Assembly (NCBI GenBank): GCA_016702645.1
Contig: JADJDP010000002.1
Coordinates: 124,001-188,000 of the forward strand
Length of the DNA: 64,000 nucleotides
From: Flavobacteriales bacterium
GTDB taxonomy: Bacteria; Bacteroidota; Bacteroidia; Flavobacteriales_F; PHOS-HE28
Direction of reading: 5' to 3'
The notes under the pieces are model-generated. The model was not told the origin of the DNA. It saw only the letters and a list, made by a program, of their open reading frames with translations, and did not search any database. Below, one piece after another: positions 27,019-35,919 of this stretch. Position 1 is the stretch's first letter. Each line of letters begins with the position of its first letter. The position numbers were made by a program, and so were the translations under genes.

Positions 27019-28106
27019 AAAAGACCGACATCCGCGAACTCTCCCATGAGGAGATCATCACGCTCGTAGCCGACGTCGGTGAGAAGACCTACCGCGCCAA
27101 ACAATTGTGGGAATGGTTGTGGAAGAAGCACGCGCGCTCGTTCGACGACATGAGCGACCTTCCCAAGACCTTCCGCGCGCATCTGGCGGAGCGCACGATG
27201 TTGCGTCCGTTGGTGCTTGCGGAGGAGCAACTGAGCAAGGACGGCACGGTGAAGTGCGCCTTCAAGACCTGGGACGGCCATGTGGTGGAAGGTGTGTTGA
27301 TACCAACGCCCACACGACTGACGGCCTGCATCAGCAGCCAGATCGGATGCAGCCTCACCTGTTCGTTCTGTGCCACGGGCAAGCTCAAGCGCATCCGCAA
27401 CTTGGACGCTGCCGAGATCGTGGACCAGGTGACGATGATCGATGCGCTCGCCCACAAGTACCACAAGCAGGGCCTCACGAACATCGTTTACATGGGCATG
27501 GGCGAGCCGCTGCTCAACTATGCCAACACCATGCGCAGCGCGGAACGCATTTCCGCCGAGGACGGCCTTGGCATGGGCGCACGCCGCGTCACGGTGAGCA
27601 CCGCGGGCATCGCCAAGATGATCCGCAAGCTGGCGGATGATGGCGCTCGCTTCAACCTGGCGCTCTCCCTGCATGCCGCCACCGACGAGAAACGCGATCG
27701 CATCATGCCCATCAACGAGCAGAACTCGCTCGGCGAACTGAAGGACGCGTTGCGTTACTACACCCGTCTCACGCGCAAGGAGGTCACCTTCGAGTACATC
27801 CTGCTGCGCGGCTTCAACGATTCGCTGCAGGACGCACAGGAACTGGTGCGCTATGCCAGCGATGTACACGCCAAGGTGAACCTGATCGAGTACAACCCGA
27901 TCGACCCCGGGTCAGGGCCCGGGGTGACGGGTTCATTCGAAAGAACCGACACCAAGGACGCCGAAGCCTTCCAGCAATACCTCGAGCGCAAGGGTATCAT
28001 CGCGCGTATCCGCCGCAGCCGTGGTCGGGACATCGATGCAGCCTGCGGCCAATTGGCCAACAAGAACGAACCGGCGCTGAAGGAGGGAGAGCGGGTGATG
28101 AAGTAG
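27015..28106 (+). CDS. rlmN: Dual-specificity rRNA/tRNA adenine C2-methyltransferase RlmN
   Basis: A 363-residue radical SAM enzyme that methylates A2503 of 23S rRNA and A37 of some tRNAs. The cluster motif is CSLTCSFC within SSQIGCSLTCSFCATGKLKR (about residues 110-128). VYMGMGEPLLN, STAGIAKMIRK and LSLHAATDEKRD are present, and the C-terminal RGRDIDAACGQLA contains the second catalytic cysteine. Normal length and full motif set. Confidence 0.95.
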   Translation: MKKTDIRELSHEEIITLVADVGEKTYRAKQLWEWLWKKHARSFDDMSDLPKTFRAHLAERTMLRPLVLAEEQLSKDGTVKCAFKTWDGHVVEGVLIPTPTRLTACISSQIGCSLTCSFCATGKLKRIRNLDAAEIVDQVTMIDALAHKYHKQGLTNIVYMGMGEPLLNYANTMRSAERISAEDGLGMGARRVTVSTAGIAKMIRKLADDGARFNLALSLHAATDEKRDRIMPINEQNSLGELKDALRYYTRLTRKEVTFEYILLRGFNDSLQDAQELVRYASDVHAKVNLIEYNPIDPGSGPGVTGSFERTDTKDAEAFQQYLERKGIIARIRRSRGRDIDAACGQLANKNEPALKEGERVMK

Positions 28107-28110
28107 ATGG

Positions 28111-28232
28111 GCTCAAGCCGCTAGCTGTGAGCCTCTAGCCACGAGCGGATCTTCTTTCGAAAGGAAGAGACGTCGCACGATCGAAGCGGGAACAAGCTCG
28201 TGGCTCAGAGGCTAGAAGCTCGCGGCTACTAG
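28111..28232. repeat. Intergenic inverted repeat, family A
   Basis: Arms 28111-28145 and 28197-28232 share the words AGCCTCTAGCCACGAG and CTCGTGGCTCAGAGGCT and can fold on each other. The arm at 28111 is the reverse complement of most of the copy at 18741-18780. It lies between convergent genes and could end transcription from both sides. Confidence 0.6.
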
Positions 28233-28945
28233 AAACCCAGCCCAAGCTTCACCCCAAGGAACAAGGCCGGCACATTGTCGCTGCTTTCCGTCACCTCGTA
28301 CTTGTAGGTATCGGTGTTCAGGTCCAAGGTCTCGTTCACGATGATCTGGTTGCGCGAGCGGAAGCCGACACCGCCGTAGATGTCCACCAGCCAGTTGTTG
28401 CTCACGCCAAGCGTCTGGTAACCGAAGAAGAGCCGCACATCGTTGTAGGTGCGTTCATCGCGATAGGTGGCATCGATGAAGACGCCGTCCGAACCCTTCG
28501 CGCGGATGTCCTTGGTGTAGGCCAGGTGTGCGTACTCCGTTTGCAGGTAGGTGCCCTGCGGCTCGATGTCATCCACCAGGTAGTACCGCGCCCCCATGCG
28601 GTAGCTCAGGTTGGGAACGATCTCCGTTCCCGCTCCGAAGTCATCGGCATCATCACCGACGAACGAGAGGGCGAGGTAGTTGCGCAGCGTGACACCAATG
28701 CCCACCTCCAAGCTCAGTCGCGGGGTGAGGGCGTGCTCGTAGTACAAGGGGATCTCGCCGCGGAAGAAGAGCAGGGGATTGATCTTGAACGCGTTCTTCA
28801 CACAATCCACCGTATCGAACTGGGCAGCCAATCGCTCCTTGTACAGCACCACCTTGGTCTTGGGCTTCTGTGCTTGCGCACAAATGGCCGCACCCACAAA
28901 GGCGAACAGGAACAAGGCGCGCAGGAAAGGAGGGCGGAAGTGCAT
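28229..28945 (-). CDS. Outer-membrane beta-barrel protein
   Basis: A 238-residue protein with a signal peptide (LFLFAFVGAAICAQAQ). The rest consists of alternating amphipathic strands ending in aromatic or aliphatic residues (LSLEVGIGVTLRNYLALSF, YRMGARYYLVDD, NWLVDIYGGVGFRSRN) and finishes in VPALFLGVKLGLGF, a C-terminal strand suited to Bam-dependent insertion. It resembles porin-like proteins with DUF3575 character. Start at 28945 precedes the signal peptide. Convergent with rlmN. Confidence 0.65.
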   Translation of the reverse strand: MHFRPPFLRALFLFAFVGAAICAQAQKPKTKVVLYKERLAAQFDTVDCVKNAFKINPLLFFRGEIPLYYEHALTPRLSLEVGIGVTLRNYLALSFVGDDADDFGAGTEIVPNLSYRMGARYYLVDDIEPQGTYLQTEYAHLAYTKDIRAKGSDGVFIDATYRDERTYNDVRLFFGYQTLGVSNNWLVDIYGGVGFRSRNQIIVNETLDLNTDTYKYEVTESSDNVPALFLGVKLGLGF

Positions 28946-29065
28946 GCGGAACGAAGGTAGGCGGGGCACGCACATATACTGATGGACGAAAACCGGACCC
29001 TGTGGTTGTCTTGGCACCGGCCCTGAACGAAGGCAACGGGTCGCCATCTTTGCCCACCCTCCCCC

Positions 29066-30040
29066 GTGCCCACCATCGACGAGATCCAGCGGCCCATCGC
29101 GGCGGAGCTGAAGGCTTTCGAGCCGCACTTCCGCGAAGCCATGCGCAGCCGTGCCGCGTTGCTGGACCGCATCATGCACTACATCGTGAAGCGCAAGGGC
29201 AAGCAGATGCGGCCCATGTTCACCCTGTTGAGCGCGCGGCTCTTCGGCCCTGTGAACGAGAGCGCTTTCACGGCGGCGAGCCTCATCGAACTGTTGCATA
29301 CCGCCACGCTCGTGCACGATGATGTGGTGGACGGATCACCCATGCGCCGGGGCTTCTTCAGCATCAACGCGTTGTGGAAGAACAAGATCGCCGTGCTCGT
29401 TGGCGATTACCTGCTGAGCCGCGGACTGCTGCTCGCGGTGGACAAAGGCGAGTTCGAGCTGCTGCGCATCGTGAGCCGTGCGGTGCGTGAAATGAGCGAA
29501 GGCGAATTGCTCCAACTGGAGAAGACGCGCGGCCTCAACTTCAAGGAGGACGTGTACTTCGACATCATCCGGCAGAAGACAGCGAGCCTCATCGCCGCCT
29601 GTTGTGCCTGTGGAGCCAGTGCGGCCGGTCGTCCTGCGGAGGAAGTGGAGCGCATGCGGCAGTTCGGCGAGCTGGTCGGCATCGCCTTCCAGATCAAGGA
29701 CGATCTCTTCGACTACGGCAGCGGACTGGATATCGGCAAGCCCAGCGGATTGGACATCAAGGAGAAGAAGCTCACCCTGCCCTTGATCCATGCGCTGCAA
29801 CAGGTGGATGCCGCCGATCGCCGCTGGATGGTGAACACCGTGAAGAACAACAACGAGGACAGTGCGGCCGTGGCCAGGGTGATCGAGATGGTGGTGAAGG
29901 CCGGTGGGATCGCACACGCAACGAAACAGATGTTGAACTACCGCGATCAGGCGATCGCGGTGCTGCACACCTTTCCTCAAAATGAAGCACGCGATGCCTT
30001 GGAGGGCCTTGTACAATTGACGGTGGAACGCACCAAGTAG
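29066..30040 (+). CDS. Polyprenyl diphosphate synthase
   Basis: A 324-residue all-alpha trans-prenyltransferase. The first aspartate-rich motif is HDDVVDGSPMRRG and the second is QIKDDLFDYG, the residues that bind Mg2+ and the diphosphates. KGKQMRPMFTLLSARL is the substrate-binding start. It extends allylic diphosphates with IPP, probably to make the side chain of menaquinone, given menB in this window. Chain length cannot be fixed from sequence by eye. GTG start, preceded by a CATCTTTG box at 29045-29052. Confidence 0.88.
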   Translation: MPTIDEIQRPIAAELKAFEPHFREAMRSRAALLDRIMHYIVKRKGKQMRPMFTLLSARLFGPVNESAFTAASLIELLHTATLVHDDVVDGSPMRRGFFSINALWKNKIAVLVGDYLLSRGLLLAVDKGEFELLRIVSRAVREMSEGELLQLEKTRGLNFKEDVYFDIIRQKTASLIAACCACGASAAGRPAEEVERMRQFGELVGIAFQIKDDLFDYGSGLDIGKPSGLDIKEKKLTLPLIHALQQVDAADRRWMVNTVKNNNEDSAAVARVIEMVVKAGGIAHATKQMLNYRDQAIAVLHTFPQNEARDALEGLVQLTVERTK

Positions 30041-30084
30041 GGACGACGCATGCGTCGCCCGATGACGAAACGACAGAACCCTGA

Positions 30085-30510
30085 ATGGAACGCACGCAGT
30101 TGACAGCATTGGCCGTGATGGCATTGATGGCATCCTGTGGACCAACCGAACCGGCTGCTATCGAAGCGTCGAAGAGCGTGGTCGCGGATACGGCAACGCC
30201 GCCACCGATCACCGAAGGCCACCAAGTCCTCTACCTCAAGGATGGTGGTCGCATGGAAGGCCAGTTGCAGGATGGCAAGCGCACAGGACCTTGGGCCTCC
30301 TACTTCGCTGGTGGTGGTATCCGCAGCCGCAGCACCTACGTGGATGGCTTGGAGGAAGGGCCCACCGAGGTCTTCCACGAGAACGGACTGACCTATTACT
30401 CCGGCGCCTACCACAAAGGCAAAAGCGTAGGCGAGTGGGTCTTTTACGATCCGCAGGGAAAGGAGCAGAAGCGGGTGATGTACGACAGCTTGGGGGTGAG
30501 GCTGAAGTGA
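30085..30510 (+). CDS. YwqK-like MORN-variant lipoprotein
   Basis: A 141-residue lipoprotein: signal sequence ending in the lipobox LMASC (Cys at 19). The mature part has three to four repeats of the MORN-variant type (LKDGGRMEGQLQDGKRTGPW, YVDGLEEGPTEVFHENG, YHKGKSVGEWVFYDPQGK). Such YwqK-like proteins are frequent in Bacteroidota and are often labelled toxin-antitoxin partners without direct proof. Role unknown. Confidence 0.75.
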   Translation: MERTQLTALAVMALMASCGPTEPAAIEASKSVVADTATPPPITEGHQVLYLKDGGRMEGQLQDGKRTGPWASYFAGGGIRSRSTYVDGLEEGPTEVFHENGLTYYSGAYHKGKSVGEWVFYDPQGKEQKRVMYDSLGVRLK

Positions 30511-30677
30511 TCTCGGATCACAATTCTTCGGCTGCGGGCCGCTTCGGTGATCAACAATTCCGGCGGGAGACGCGGCCTTATCAACATTCGCCTCGCCGAC
30601 GTTCAACGCAGGATAAATTCACGACCCGTTTCCAGGCCCCTTTCTCCTTCAGCCCTTCCCCTTTCAGCTTTTCCTCA

Positions 30678-32633
30678 ATGATCTCTCCCCAAGCCATCCA
30701 ATCCGTCAAGGACGCCATGCGCGTGGAGGAGGTCGTGGGCGATTTCGTGGCGCTCAAGCGCAAGGGTCCGCGCTACCTGGGACTCTGTCCGTTCCACAAC
30801 GAGAAGACGCCTTCGTTCAACGTCAGTCCCAACCTGGGCATCTACAAGTGCTTCGGTTGTGGGGAGGCGGGCGATGCCATCAAATTCCTGGAGAAGCACG
30901 AGCACCTCAGCTACGTGGAGGCGATCCGCTGGTTGGCGAAGCGCTACGCCATCGACCTGCCGGAAGAAGAGCAGACACCCGAACAGCAGGTTGAGCAGAG
31001 CGAGCGTGAGAGCATCGCCGTGGTGCAGCAATGGGCGCTCAACTGGAGCGTGGACCAGTTGTGGAACACCGACGAAGGCAAACGCATCGGCCTCTCGTAC
31101 TTCCACGAGCGCGGTTTCAGCGATGCCACCATCAAGACCTTCCAACTCGGTTACGTGCCCGAGCAAGGCAATGCGTTCGCGTACGCTGCGCAGGCGAACG
31201 GCTTCAACCCGGAGGTGCTGGAGAAAGCGGGTTGGATCAAGCGCCGCGATGATGGCAGCGGCACGCCGTGGGACTTCTTCGCGGGTCGTGTCACCTTCCC
31301 CATCCTCGGCCTCAGCGGCCAGCCCATCGGTTTCGGTGCGCGCACGCTGAAGAGCGACAAGAAGCTCCCGAAGTATTTCAACAGTCCGGAGAGCGTGCTC
31401 TACAACAAGAGCCGCTCGCTCTATGGCATCGCGCACGCGAAGAAGAGCATCGTGGAACAGGGCCTCTGCTATCTGGTGGAGGGCTACACCGATGTGATCA
31501 GTTTGCACCAGGCGGGCATCACCAACGTGGTGGCCAGCAGCGGCACCAGCCTCACCGAGGAGCAGGTGCGCCTGATCAAGCGCTACGCGCCGGTGGTCAC
31601 CATCCTCTACGATGGCGATGCGGCGGGCATGAAGGCAAGCCTGCGTGGGATCGACCTCGTGCTGAAGGAAGGCCTCAACGTGAAGGTGGTCACCTTCCCC
31701 GAGGGCGAGGATCCGGACAGCTTCGCGAAGAGCCACAGCAGTTCCGAAGTATCGGAACACCTGAAGAACAACGCGCAGGACTTCCTCGTGTTCAAGGCGA
31801 GCTTGCTCATGGCCGAGGTGGGCGACGATCCGGTGAAGAAGGCCGCATCCATCCACGAGATCGTGGAGAGCATCGCGCTCGTGCCGGACCAGGTCCTGCG
31901 TTCGCTCTACATCCAGCAGTGCGGCCGCATGCTCGGCGTGAACGAGCAGGCGCTCATCAGCGAGATGAACAAGGTGCTGCGCAAGCAGCATCGCAAGCAG
32001 CTCGGCGGCGATCAGCAGACCTACGAAGAACAACTCGCTCCGGAGATCGCATCGCCGCAACCGGAGGTGGAGGACCTCGGCACCACGCCGCAGGAGCGGG
32101 ATCTATTGCGTTTGTTGTTGAACTACGGTCACGAGCGCATCATGGTCCCCTTCGTGCAGGACGATGGCTCCTCCGTGGAGGAAGAGACCAGTGTCGCAGA
32201 GCTTATGTTCCTGATGCTCGCGCTGGACGACATTCTCTTCGATCATCCCTTGTTCCGCGAGATCTACCTGGACTACCGCCACAGCAGCAATTTGGGCCAA
32301 CCCGTGGAAGCCACGCGCTACGTGGCGCACGAGCGCGAGGAGTGGCGCAGCACCGCCATCGATCTGCTCACAGACCGGCACTTGCTCAGTCCGAACTGGA
32401 AGGACCGCCACAAGATCCACGTGAAGCGCGAGAGCGAACAGCTCAAGGACGCGCTGGAGGAATCGGTGGACATCCTGAAGGAGCGCCGCGTGGACCGCAT
32501 GATCAAGGAGCGCCAGGAGTTGCTGAAGGCCGCCGATGAACTGGGCGTGATGGCGCTGCTCACGGAGATCGTACACCTCTCCGAAGCGAAGAAGAAGCTG
32601 GCGAAGAAGACGGGGAGGGTGGTGGTGGGGTAA
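30678..32633 (+). CDS. dnaG: DNA primase DnaG
   Basis: A 651-residue enzyme that makes RNA primers at the replication fork. The CHC2 zinc finger ligands are Cys37, His40, Cys58 and Cys61 (CPFHNEKTPSF; YKCFGCGEAGD). The Toprim catalytic core follows with VEGYTDVISLHQAG, NVVASSGTSLTEEQ and YDGDAAGMKAS. The C-terminal helicase-binding domain is present (to about 640). ATG 30678 is chosen because MISPQAIQSVKDA aligns with the family start; the frame is open far upstream. Confidence 0.95.
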   Translation: MISPQAIQSVKDAMRVEEVVGDFVALKRKGPRYLGLCPFHNEKTPSFNVSPNLGIYKCFGCGEAGDAIKFLEKHEHLSYVEAIRWLAKRYAIDLPEEEQTPEQQVEQSERESIAVVQQWALNWSVDQLWNTDEGKRIGLSYFHERGFSDATIKTFQLGYVPEQGNAFAYAAQANGFNPEVLEKAGWIKRRDDGSGTPWDFFAGRVTFPILGLSGQPIGFGARTLKSDKKLPKYFNSPESVLYNKSRSLYGIAHAKKSIVEQGLCYLVEGYTDVISLHQAGITNVVASSGTSLTEEQVRLIKRYAPVVTILYDGDAAGMKASLRGIDLVLKEGLNVKVVTFPEGEDPDSFAKSHSSSEVSEHLKNNAQDFLVFKASLLMAEVGDDPVKKAASIHEIVESIALVPDQVLRSLYIQQCGRMLGVNEQALISEMNKVLRKQHRKQLGGDQQTYEEQLAPEIASPQPEVEDLGTTPQERDLLRLLLNYGHERIMVPFVQDDGSSVEEETSVAELMFLMLALDDILFDHPLFREIYLDYRHSSNLGQPVEATRYVAHEREEWRSTAIDLLTDRHLLSPNWKDRHKIHVKRESEQLKDALEESVDILKERRVDRMIKERQELLKAADELGVMALLTEIVHLSEAKKKLAKKTGRVVVG

Positions 32634-32636
32634 GGG

Positions 32637-32944
32637 ACATGTGTGCATGTGGACATGTGCGCATGGGATAGTGTCTCCTATTGCCGGACACTATGGAAGC
32701 ACTTTCTCCTCCACCTTTTGCTTCGCCAAAAGGTGGAGCCAAAAGGCGCCCACGAAGCCGGAGCCCGGCTCGCACGAGGCCCGCAGCACAAGCTCCTCGA
32801 GCCGGTCGCGGCCGCGCGGATCGTGGACATCCACCGCACGCTGTACCTGTTCGCTTGGAGGTACACTGGACGGGAATGCTCATCAACCACCTGGTCGTGG
32901 AGGTCAAGGACGGCACGGTGAAGTACCTGCGCGTTGAGGATTGA
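32637..32944 (+). other. Spacer with a strong hairpin and the 3' remnant of an unknown gene
   Basis: The spacer after dnaG starts with CATG-rich words (ACATGTGCGCATG). A perfect 11-bp stem follows, CTCCACCTTTT/AAAAGGTGGAG (32709-32719 and 32728-32738, 8-nt loop), with no T tail. From about 32790 the plus strand reads VDIHRTLYLFAWRYTG in one frame and MLINHLVVEVKDGTVKYLRV in another, ending at a stop at 32942-32944. This looks like the last 40 or so residues of a protein-coding gene with one frameshift. I do not recognise it. Confidence 0.4.
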
Positions 32945-32969
32945 ATTCAGGACCATTCCGCGCCAATTG

Positions 32970-33284
32970 GCGATGGCGAAGTGCTCGTGAGCGATCGCGC
33001 ATACGGGAAACACGATCGCTCAACCAGCTCCGGCGATCACCTCGTCCAGGAATGCGAACGCTTCCTCTCGGTGTGCCATCGCCTGCTGGGGGTTCGCGAT
33101 GGCATCCCGGCACTGGGCGATCGCCTGGCATGGGTCGGCGATCGATACCCTCCATCCCGCGATCGCCTTTCCCCATTTGGCGATCGCCGAACGGCACCAT
33201 GCGATCGCGCTTCATCGTGCGCCCATCGCCTCCCGGCATTTGGCGATCGCTGAGCGTCGGTTGGCCATCGTGAAAACCCGGATC
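32970..33284. repeat. Phased array of fifteen 21-bp units with a GCGATCGC core
   Basis: Units begin at 32970, 32991, 33012, 33033, 33054, 33075, 33096, 33117, 33138, 33159, 33180, 33201, 33222, 33243 and 33264: fifteen consecutive units with no spacing change. Six start with exact GCGATCGC and the others differ from it by one or two bases; the remaining 13 bases vary freely. A sixteenth, decayed unit (33285-33305) may follow. All reading frames stay largely open through the array because 21 is a multiple of three and the core has no stop codon. In one plus frame it reads as a heptad with A-I-A at the start of each unit. Confidence 0.85.
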
Positions 33285-33337
33285 GCAACCAACCAGCGGC
33301 CCTTCACGTTCAAGCTGCAATACCCAAAGGAACGACC

Positions 33338-33958
33338 ATGCGCCTCGTGAAAACCGACCTCCGCGGACTCAACAGTCTGGGCATCTACGTGAAAGCACAG
33401 TTCGTGCTGCGCAGCATGACCGGCAATCCGCACTTCCCGAATCCAACTCCCACGCTTGCAACGCTGGCCGACGGGATCCAGGAGTTGCGTGTGGCCATCA
33501 CGAACGCGACCAATGGCGGCAAGATCGCCTTCACGTACAAGGAGGTAGCCACCACGAAGGTTGCAAACCTCTTGAAGGCCATGGCGGGCTACGTTTCCTC
33601 CGTGGCACAAGGCGATGCGGCCATCGTGATGAGCGCAGGCTTCGAGTTGCGCCACCGCTCCACGCGCATTGGCGAGTTGGACATGCCCCGCAGCGTACGT
33701 GCGAAGAGCGACCCGATGCCCGGCCAGGTCAAATTGCGCTGGTCACCGGTACACGGTGCGCGCATGTACCATGTGTTCGCGTTCACCGAAGGCCAGGGGA
33801 ACAACCCTGCCGATTGGCGGCTGTTACAAGTGAGCACCGGTTCGCGCTGTACCGTGCAGGGCCTCGAGAGTTGCCACTACCACATGTTCCGGGTGCAAGC
33901 GGTGGGTGTGGCCGGGGCCGGGCCCATGAGCCAGCCAGCGAGGGCGCTGGCGGCGTAG
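33338..33958 (+). CDS. Fibronectin type III domain protein
   Basis: A 206-residue protein without signal peptide. The first 110 residues are helical (FPNPTPTLATLADGIQELRV; VANLLKAMAGYVSSVAQGD). Residues about 120-203 form a fibronectin type III domain (VKLRWSPVHGARMYHVF, CTVQGLESCHYHMFRVQAVG). The architecture matches a Bacteroidota family of unknown function, often described only as Fn3 proteins. It starts 33 bp after the repeat array and has no neighbours in operon distance. Confidence 0.7.
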   Translation: MRLVKTDLRGLNSLGIYVKAQFVLRSMTGNPHFPNPTPTLATLADGIQELRVAITNATNGGKIAFTYKEVATTKVANLLKAMAGYVSSVAQGDAAIVMSAGFELRHRSTRIGELDMPRSVRAKSDPMPGQVKLRWSPVHGARMYHVFAFTEGQGNNPADWRLLQVSTGSRCTVQGLESCHYHMFRVQAVGVAGAGPMSQPARALAA

Positions 33959-34070
33959 CACCACCCTTGGTTGTTCACCTCGCCAACACGGCCTTGCTCC
34001 GTGAGATCGCGGAGCCGAGAGCGATTGGTTTTCCTTGTGGTCGAGATCTCGATCTGCTCGGTTGGCAGGC

Positions 34071-35531
34071 TTACTCGATCGTCAGTCGACAATTCTCTAC
34101 GCCTATGCTGGTCCCCACGGTGAACTGGTAGTTCCCTGCCGCGAGTCCGTTCAGGTCCAGCACAGCGAAGATCGCTGCGCCTTCCATGTGCGTATAGTTC
34201 GGCCAAGTGCATCGTACAAGTGGAATTTGCGCGTCTCCGGTGGCATTGAAACTCAACTGGCACTGGTCGGTGGCCGGATTGGGCGCAACGCGAAGACTTG
34301 CACCGGCGTCAACAAGGTCCAGCGCAGTGATCTGCTCCACCAGCACATTGGCCGTAGCCGATCCGGTACATCCGGTTTGCGGATCGGTGTAGAAATAGAT
34401 GACCACTATGCTATGGCCTACAGCGTAAATGATCGGATCAACTGTAGCGGTCTCGACACCGTCGATCACATACCAGCCACCAGCGGGTGTGCCTTCGTTG
34501 AAAGTAAACGGCCCGCCATCGACATCTATGGCATCTGGTGTGGTGAGCGTGACAACGGGCAGCGGTGCGACCGAGATGGTCAAGGCGGTGTCGTACGCGC
34601 AGCCGAAATCATCCGTGACGGTGAACGTGTATTGGAGATCACCCACCTCATCTGCTATCGCAGTGGCCATGGTCGAGTCCGACCCATTGGCAATAATGCC
34701 GGGTCCTGTCCACTCGAAAGATTGAAGCACCGGGAGGAATCCACCCTGTTCGGGTAGCACCGACTCGGCAAAGGAGATTGACCACTCGCAGAGAAAGCCA
34801 TCGTCGATGCCGAACAGGTCCATGATGGATAGGGTCCAAAACCCATTAAGCGGGCAGCCTACTAACTGGCTCATGGGCTGCACACTTTCGTACGAGCCTG
34901 CAGGTAATGGTGAGGTACCTGCGTTTTCGGACCAAGTTCCATTTGTTGCGGTAGGGTCCCAGCAGTAATCCCAGCACACGCCGAAAGTCGGTGGGTCGGT
35001 TTCACCGTCCAACGCGTCGCCAATGAAGGTACCGGCACCGCCTTGCTGATGGAAGTACACATTCTGTCCGTTGGGACAGGTGACACCGATCACCAAGTCG
35101 CCCATGTAGGAATGCTCCATGCTGACACAGACCGCTAAGAGTCCGTCCAATGAGGAGAGCGTTTGTCCTGGATCGGCGGTATCAACCGAGATCACGCTGG
35201 TGTAGGGGACCCCTTGGCCATTGGGGATAGCTGCCCCAAGTCCTGTTGGGGGTGGTGGCGTTCCCCACGGAATAGCCGTCGCGGCACCTGTCAGATGGAT
35301 CGTGTCGCCTAAGCAGACTTCGTCATCGGCCATGGTCCCGAGAAAGAGCGGAGTTGTGGACACATGCAGGATCAATGGGCTATCCGTCGTGTCAACACAG
35401 CCTTGGCTATCAGTAACGGTCAGACGAGCTAAATAGGCCCTGCAGTACCGTACGAATGGGATACTGAATCGCCTGTGGCGGAGGGTCCGCCTTCGCCGAA
35501 GGACCATAGATAGCTTTCGATGCTTGCTCAT
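34071..35531 (-). CDS. FG-GAP/P-domain secreted protein, C-terminal part with type IX sorting tail
   Basis: This 486-residue frame is the C-terminal part of a gene of about 3.4 kb (34071-37494). It contains a proprotein-convertase P-like domain (SMEHSYMGDLVIGVTCPNGQ, GFWTLSIMDLFGIDDG, LCEWSISF; about 120-260), Ig/PKD-like strands, and a terminal domain starting LRVAPNPATDQCQLSF and ending GNYQFTVGTSIGVENCRLTI, which is a type A sorting domain for type IX secretion. The first 30 residues to 35531 are out-of-frame noise. The product should be exported to the cell surface. Confidence 0.75.
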   Translation of the reverse strand: MSKHRKLSMVLRRRRTLRHRRFSIPFVRYCRAYLARLTVTDSQGCVDTTDSPLILHVSTTPLFLGTMADDEVCLGDTIHLTGAATAIPWGTPPPPTGLGAAIPNGQGVPYTSVISVDTADPGQTLSSLDGLLAVCVSMEHSYMGDLVIGVTCPNGQNVYFHQQGGAGTFIGDALDGETDPPTFGVCWDYCWDPTATNGTWSENAGTSPLPAGSYESVQPMSQLVGCPLNGFWTLSIMDLFGIDDGFLCEWSISFAESVLPEQGGFLPVLQSFEWTGPGIIANGSDSTMATAIADEVGDLQYTFTVTDDFGCAYDTALTISVAPLPVVTLTTPDAIDVDGGPFTFNEGTPAGGWYVIDGVETATVDPIIYAVGHSIVVIYFYTDPQTGCTGSATANVLVEQITALDLVDAGASLRVAPNPATDQCQLSFNATGDAQIPLVRCTWPNYTHMEGAAIFAVLDLNGLAAGNYQFTVGTSIGVENCRLTIE

Positions 35532-35643
35532 TTTTGAGCCATCGACGATGCGCCGTCGAATAGGAGTACATCAGTTTGGCAAACAAGCGCTGGATCGTTT
35601 TCGCCGGACAGCAATGCGATCGCTTCCGGAGGCGCCACCACGG

Positions 35644-35919
35644 TCACCATAAGAGTATCATCACCTGGGCAGTCATTTGCGCCCACCACGGACGCGTGAT
35701 CAGGTAGATGCCGGGCTCATGGTCGGGATAGAAGAAGCCCTGAATGGAAGAAGGTGGAGTGAATAGGATGCTGTCGCAACCCTCCAGCCAGGCCCCGCCC
35801 ATGGCCGGACCTTGAACAAAGAAATTGACCGTGTCCCCATTGGTGCAGAGTGTGGCATCCGGACCCGGATCCACGAACAAGCAGCCTAGAAGGTTCAGGA
35901 AATCACCGCCCCCAAACAA
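35644..35919 (-). CDS. FG-GAP/P-domain protein, internal fragment
   Basis: Carries CLFVDPGPDATLCTNGDTV, GGAWLEGCDSILFTPPSS and FFYPDHEPGIYLITR, typical of the Ig-like repeats that precede a sorting domain. It joins the fragments at 35895-36542 and 34071-35531 through frameshifts near 35905 and between 35530 and 35650. Confidence 0.6.
   Translation of the reverse strand: MFGGGDFLNLLGCLFVDPGPDATLCTNGDTVNFFVQGPAMGGAWLEGCDSILFTPPSSIQGFFYPDHEPGIYLITRPWWAQMTAQVMILLW

Noticed and set aside
32709..32738. The perfect 11-bp hairpin after dnaG as a rho-independent terminator
   Set aside because: No T run follows the stem in either orientation and it lies 75 bp after the stop codon, so I list it only as a structure in the spacer.
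32970..33284. Palindrome array as a CRISPR array
   Set aside because: The constant part is only 8 bp and the period 21 bp, far shorter than CRISPR repeats and spacers; there are no cas genes, and the constant part varies between units.
32904..33350. Long open frames on both strands through the palindrome array as genes
   Set aside because: A 21-bp period with a stop-free core leaves most frames open by itself. None of the frames has a good start, and codon-position conservation does not fit coding.
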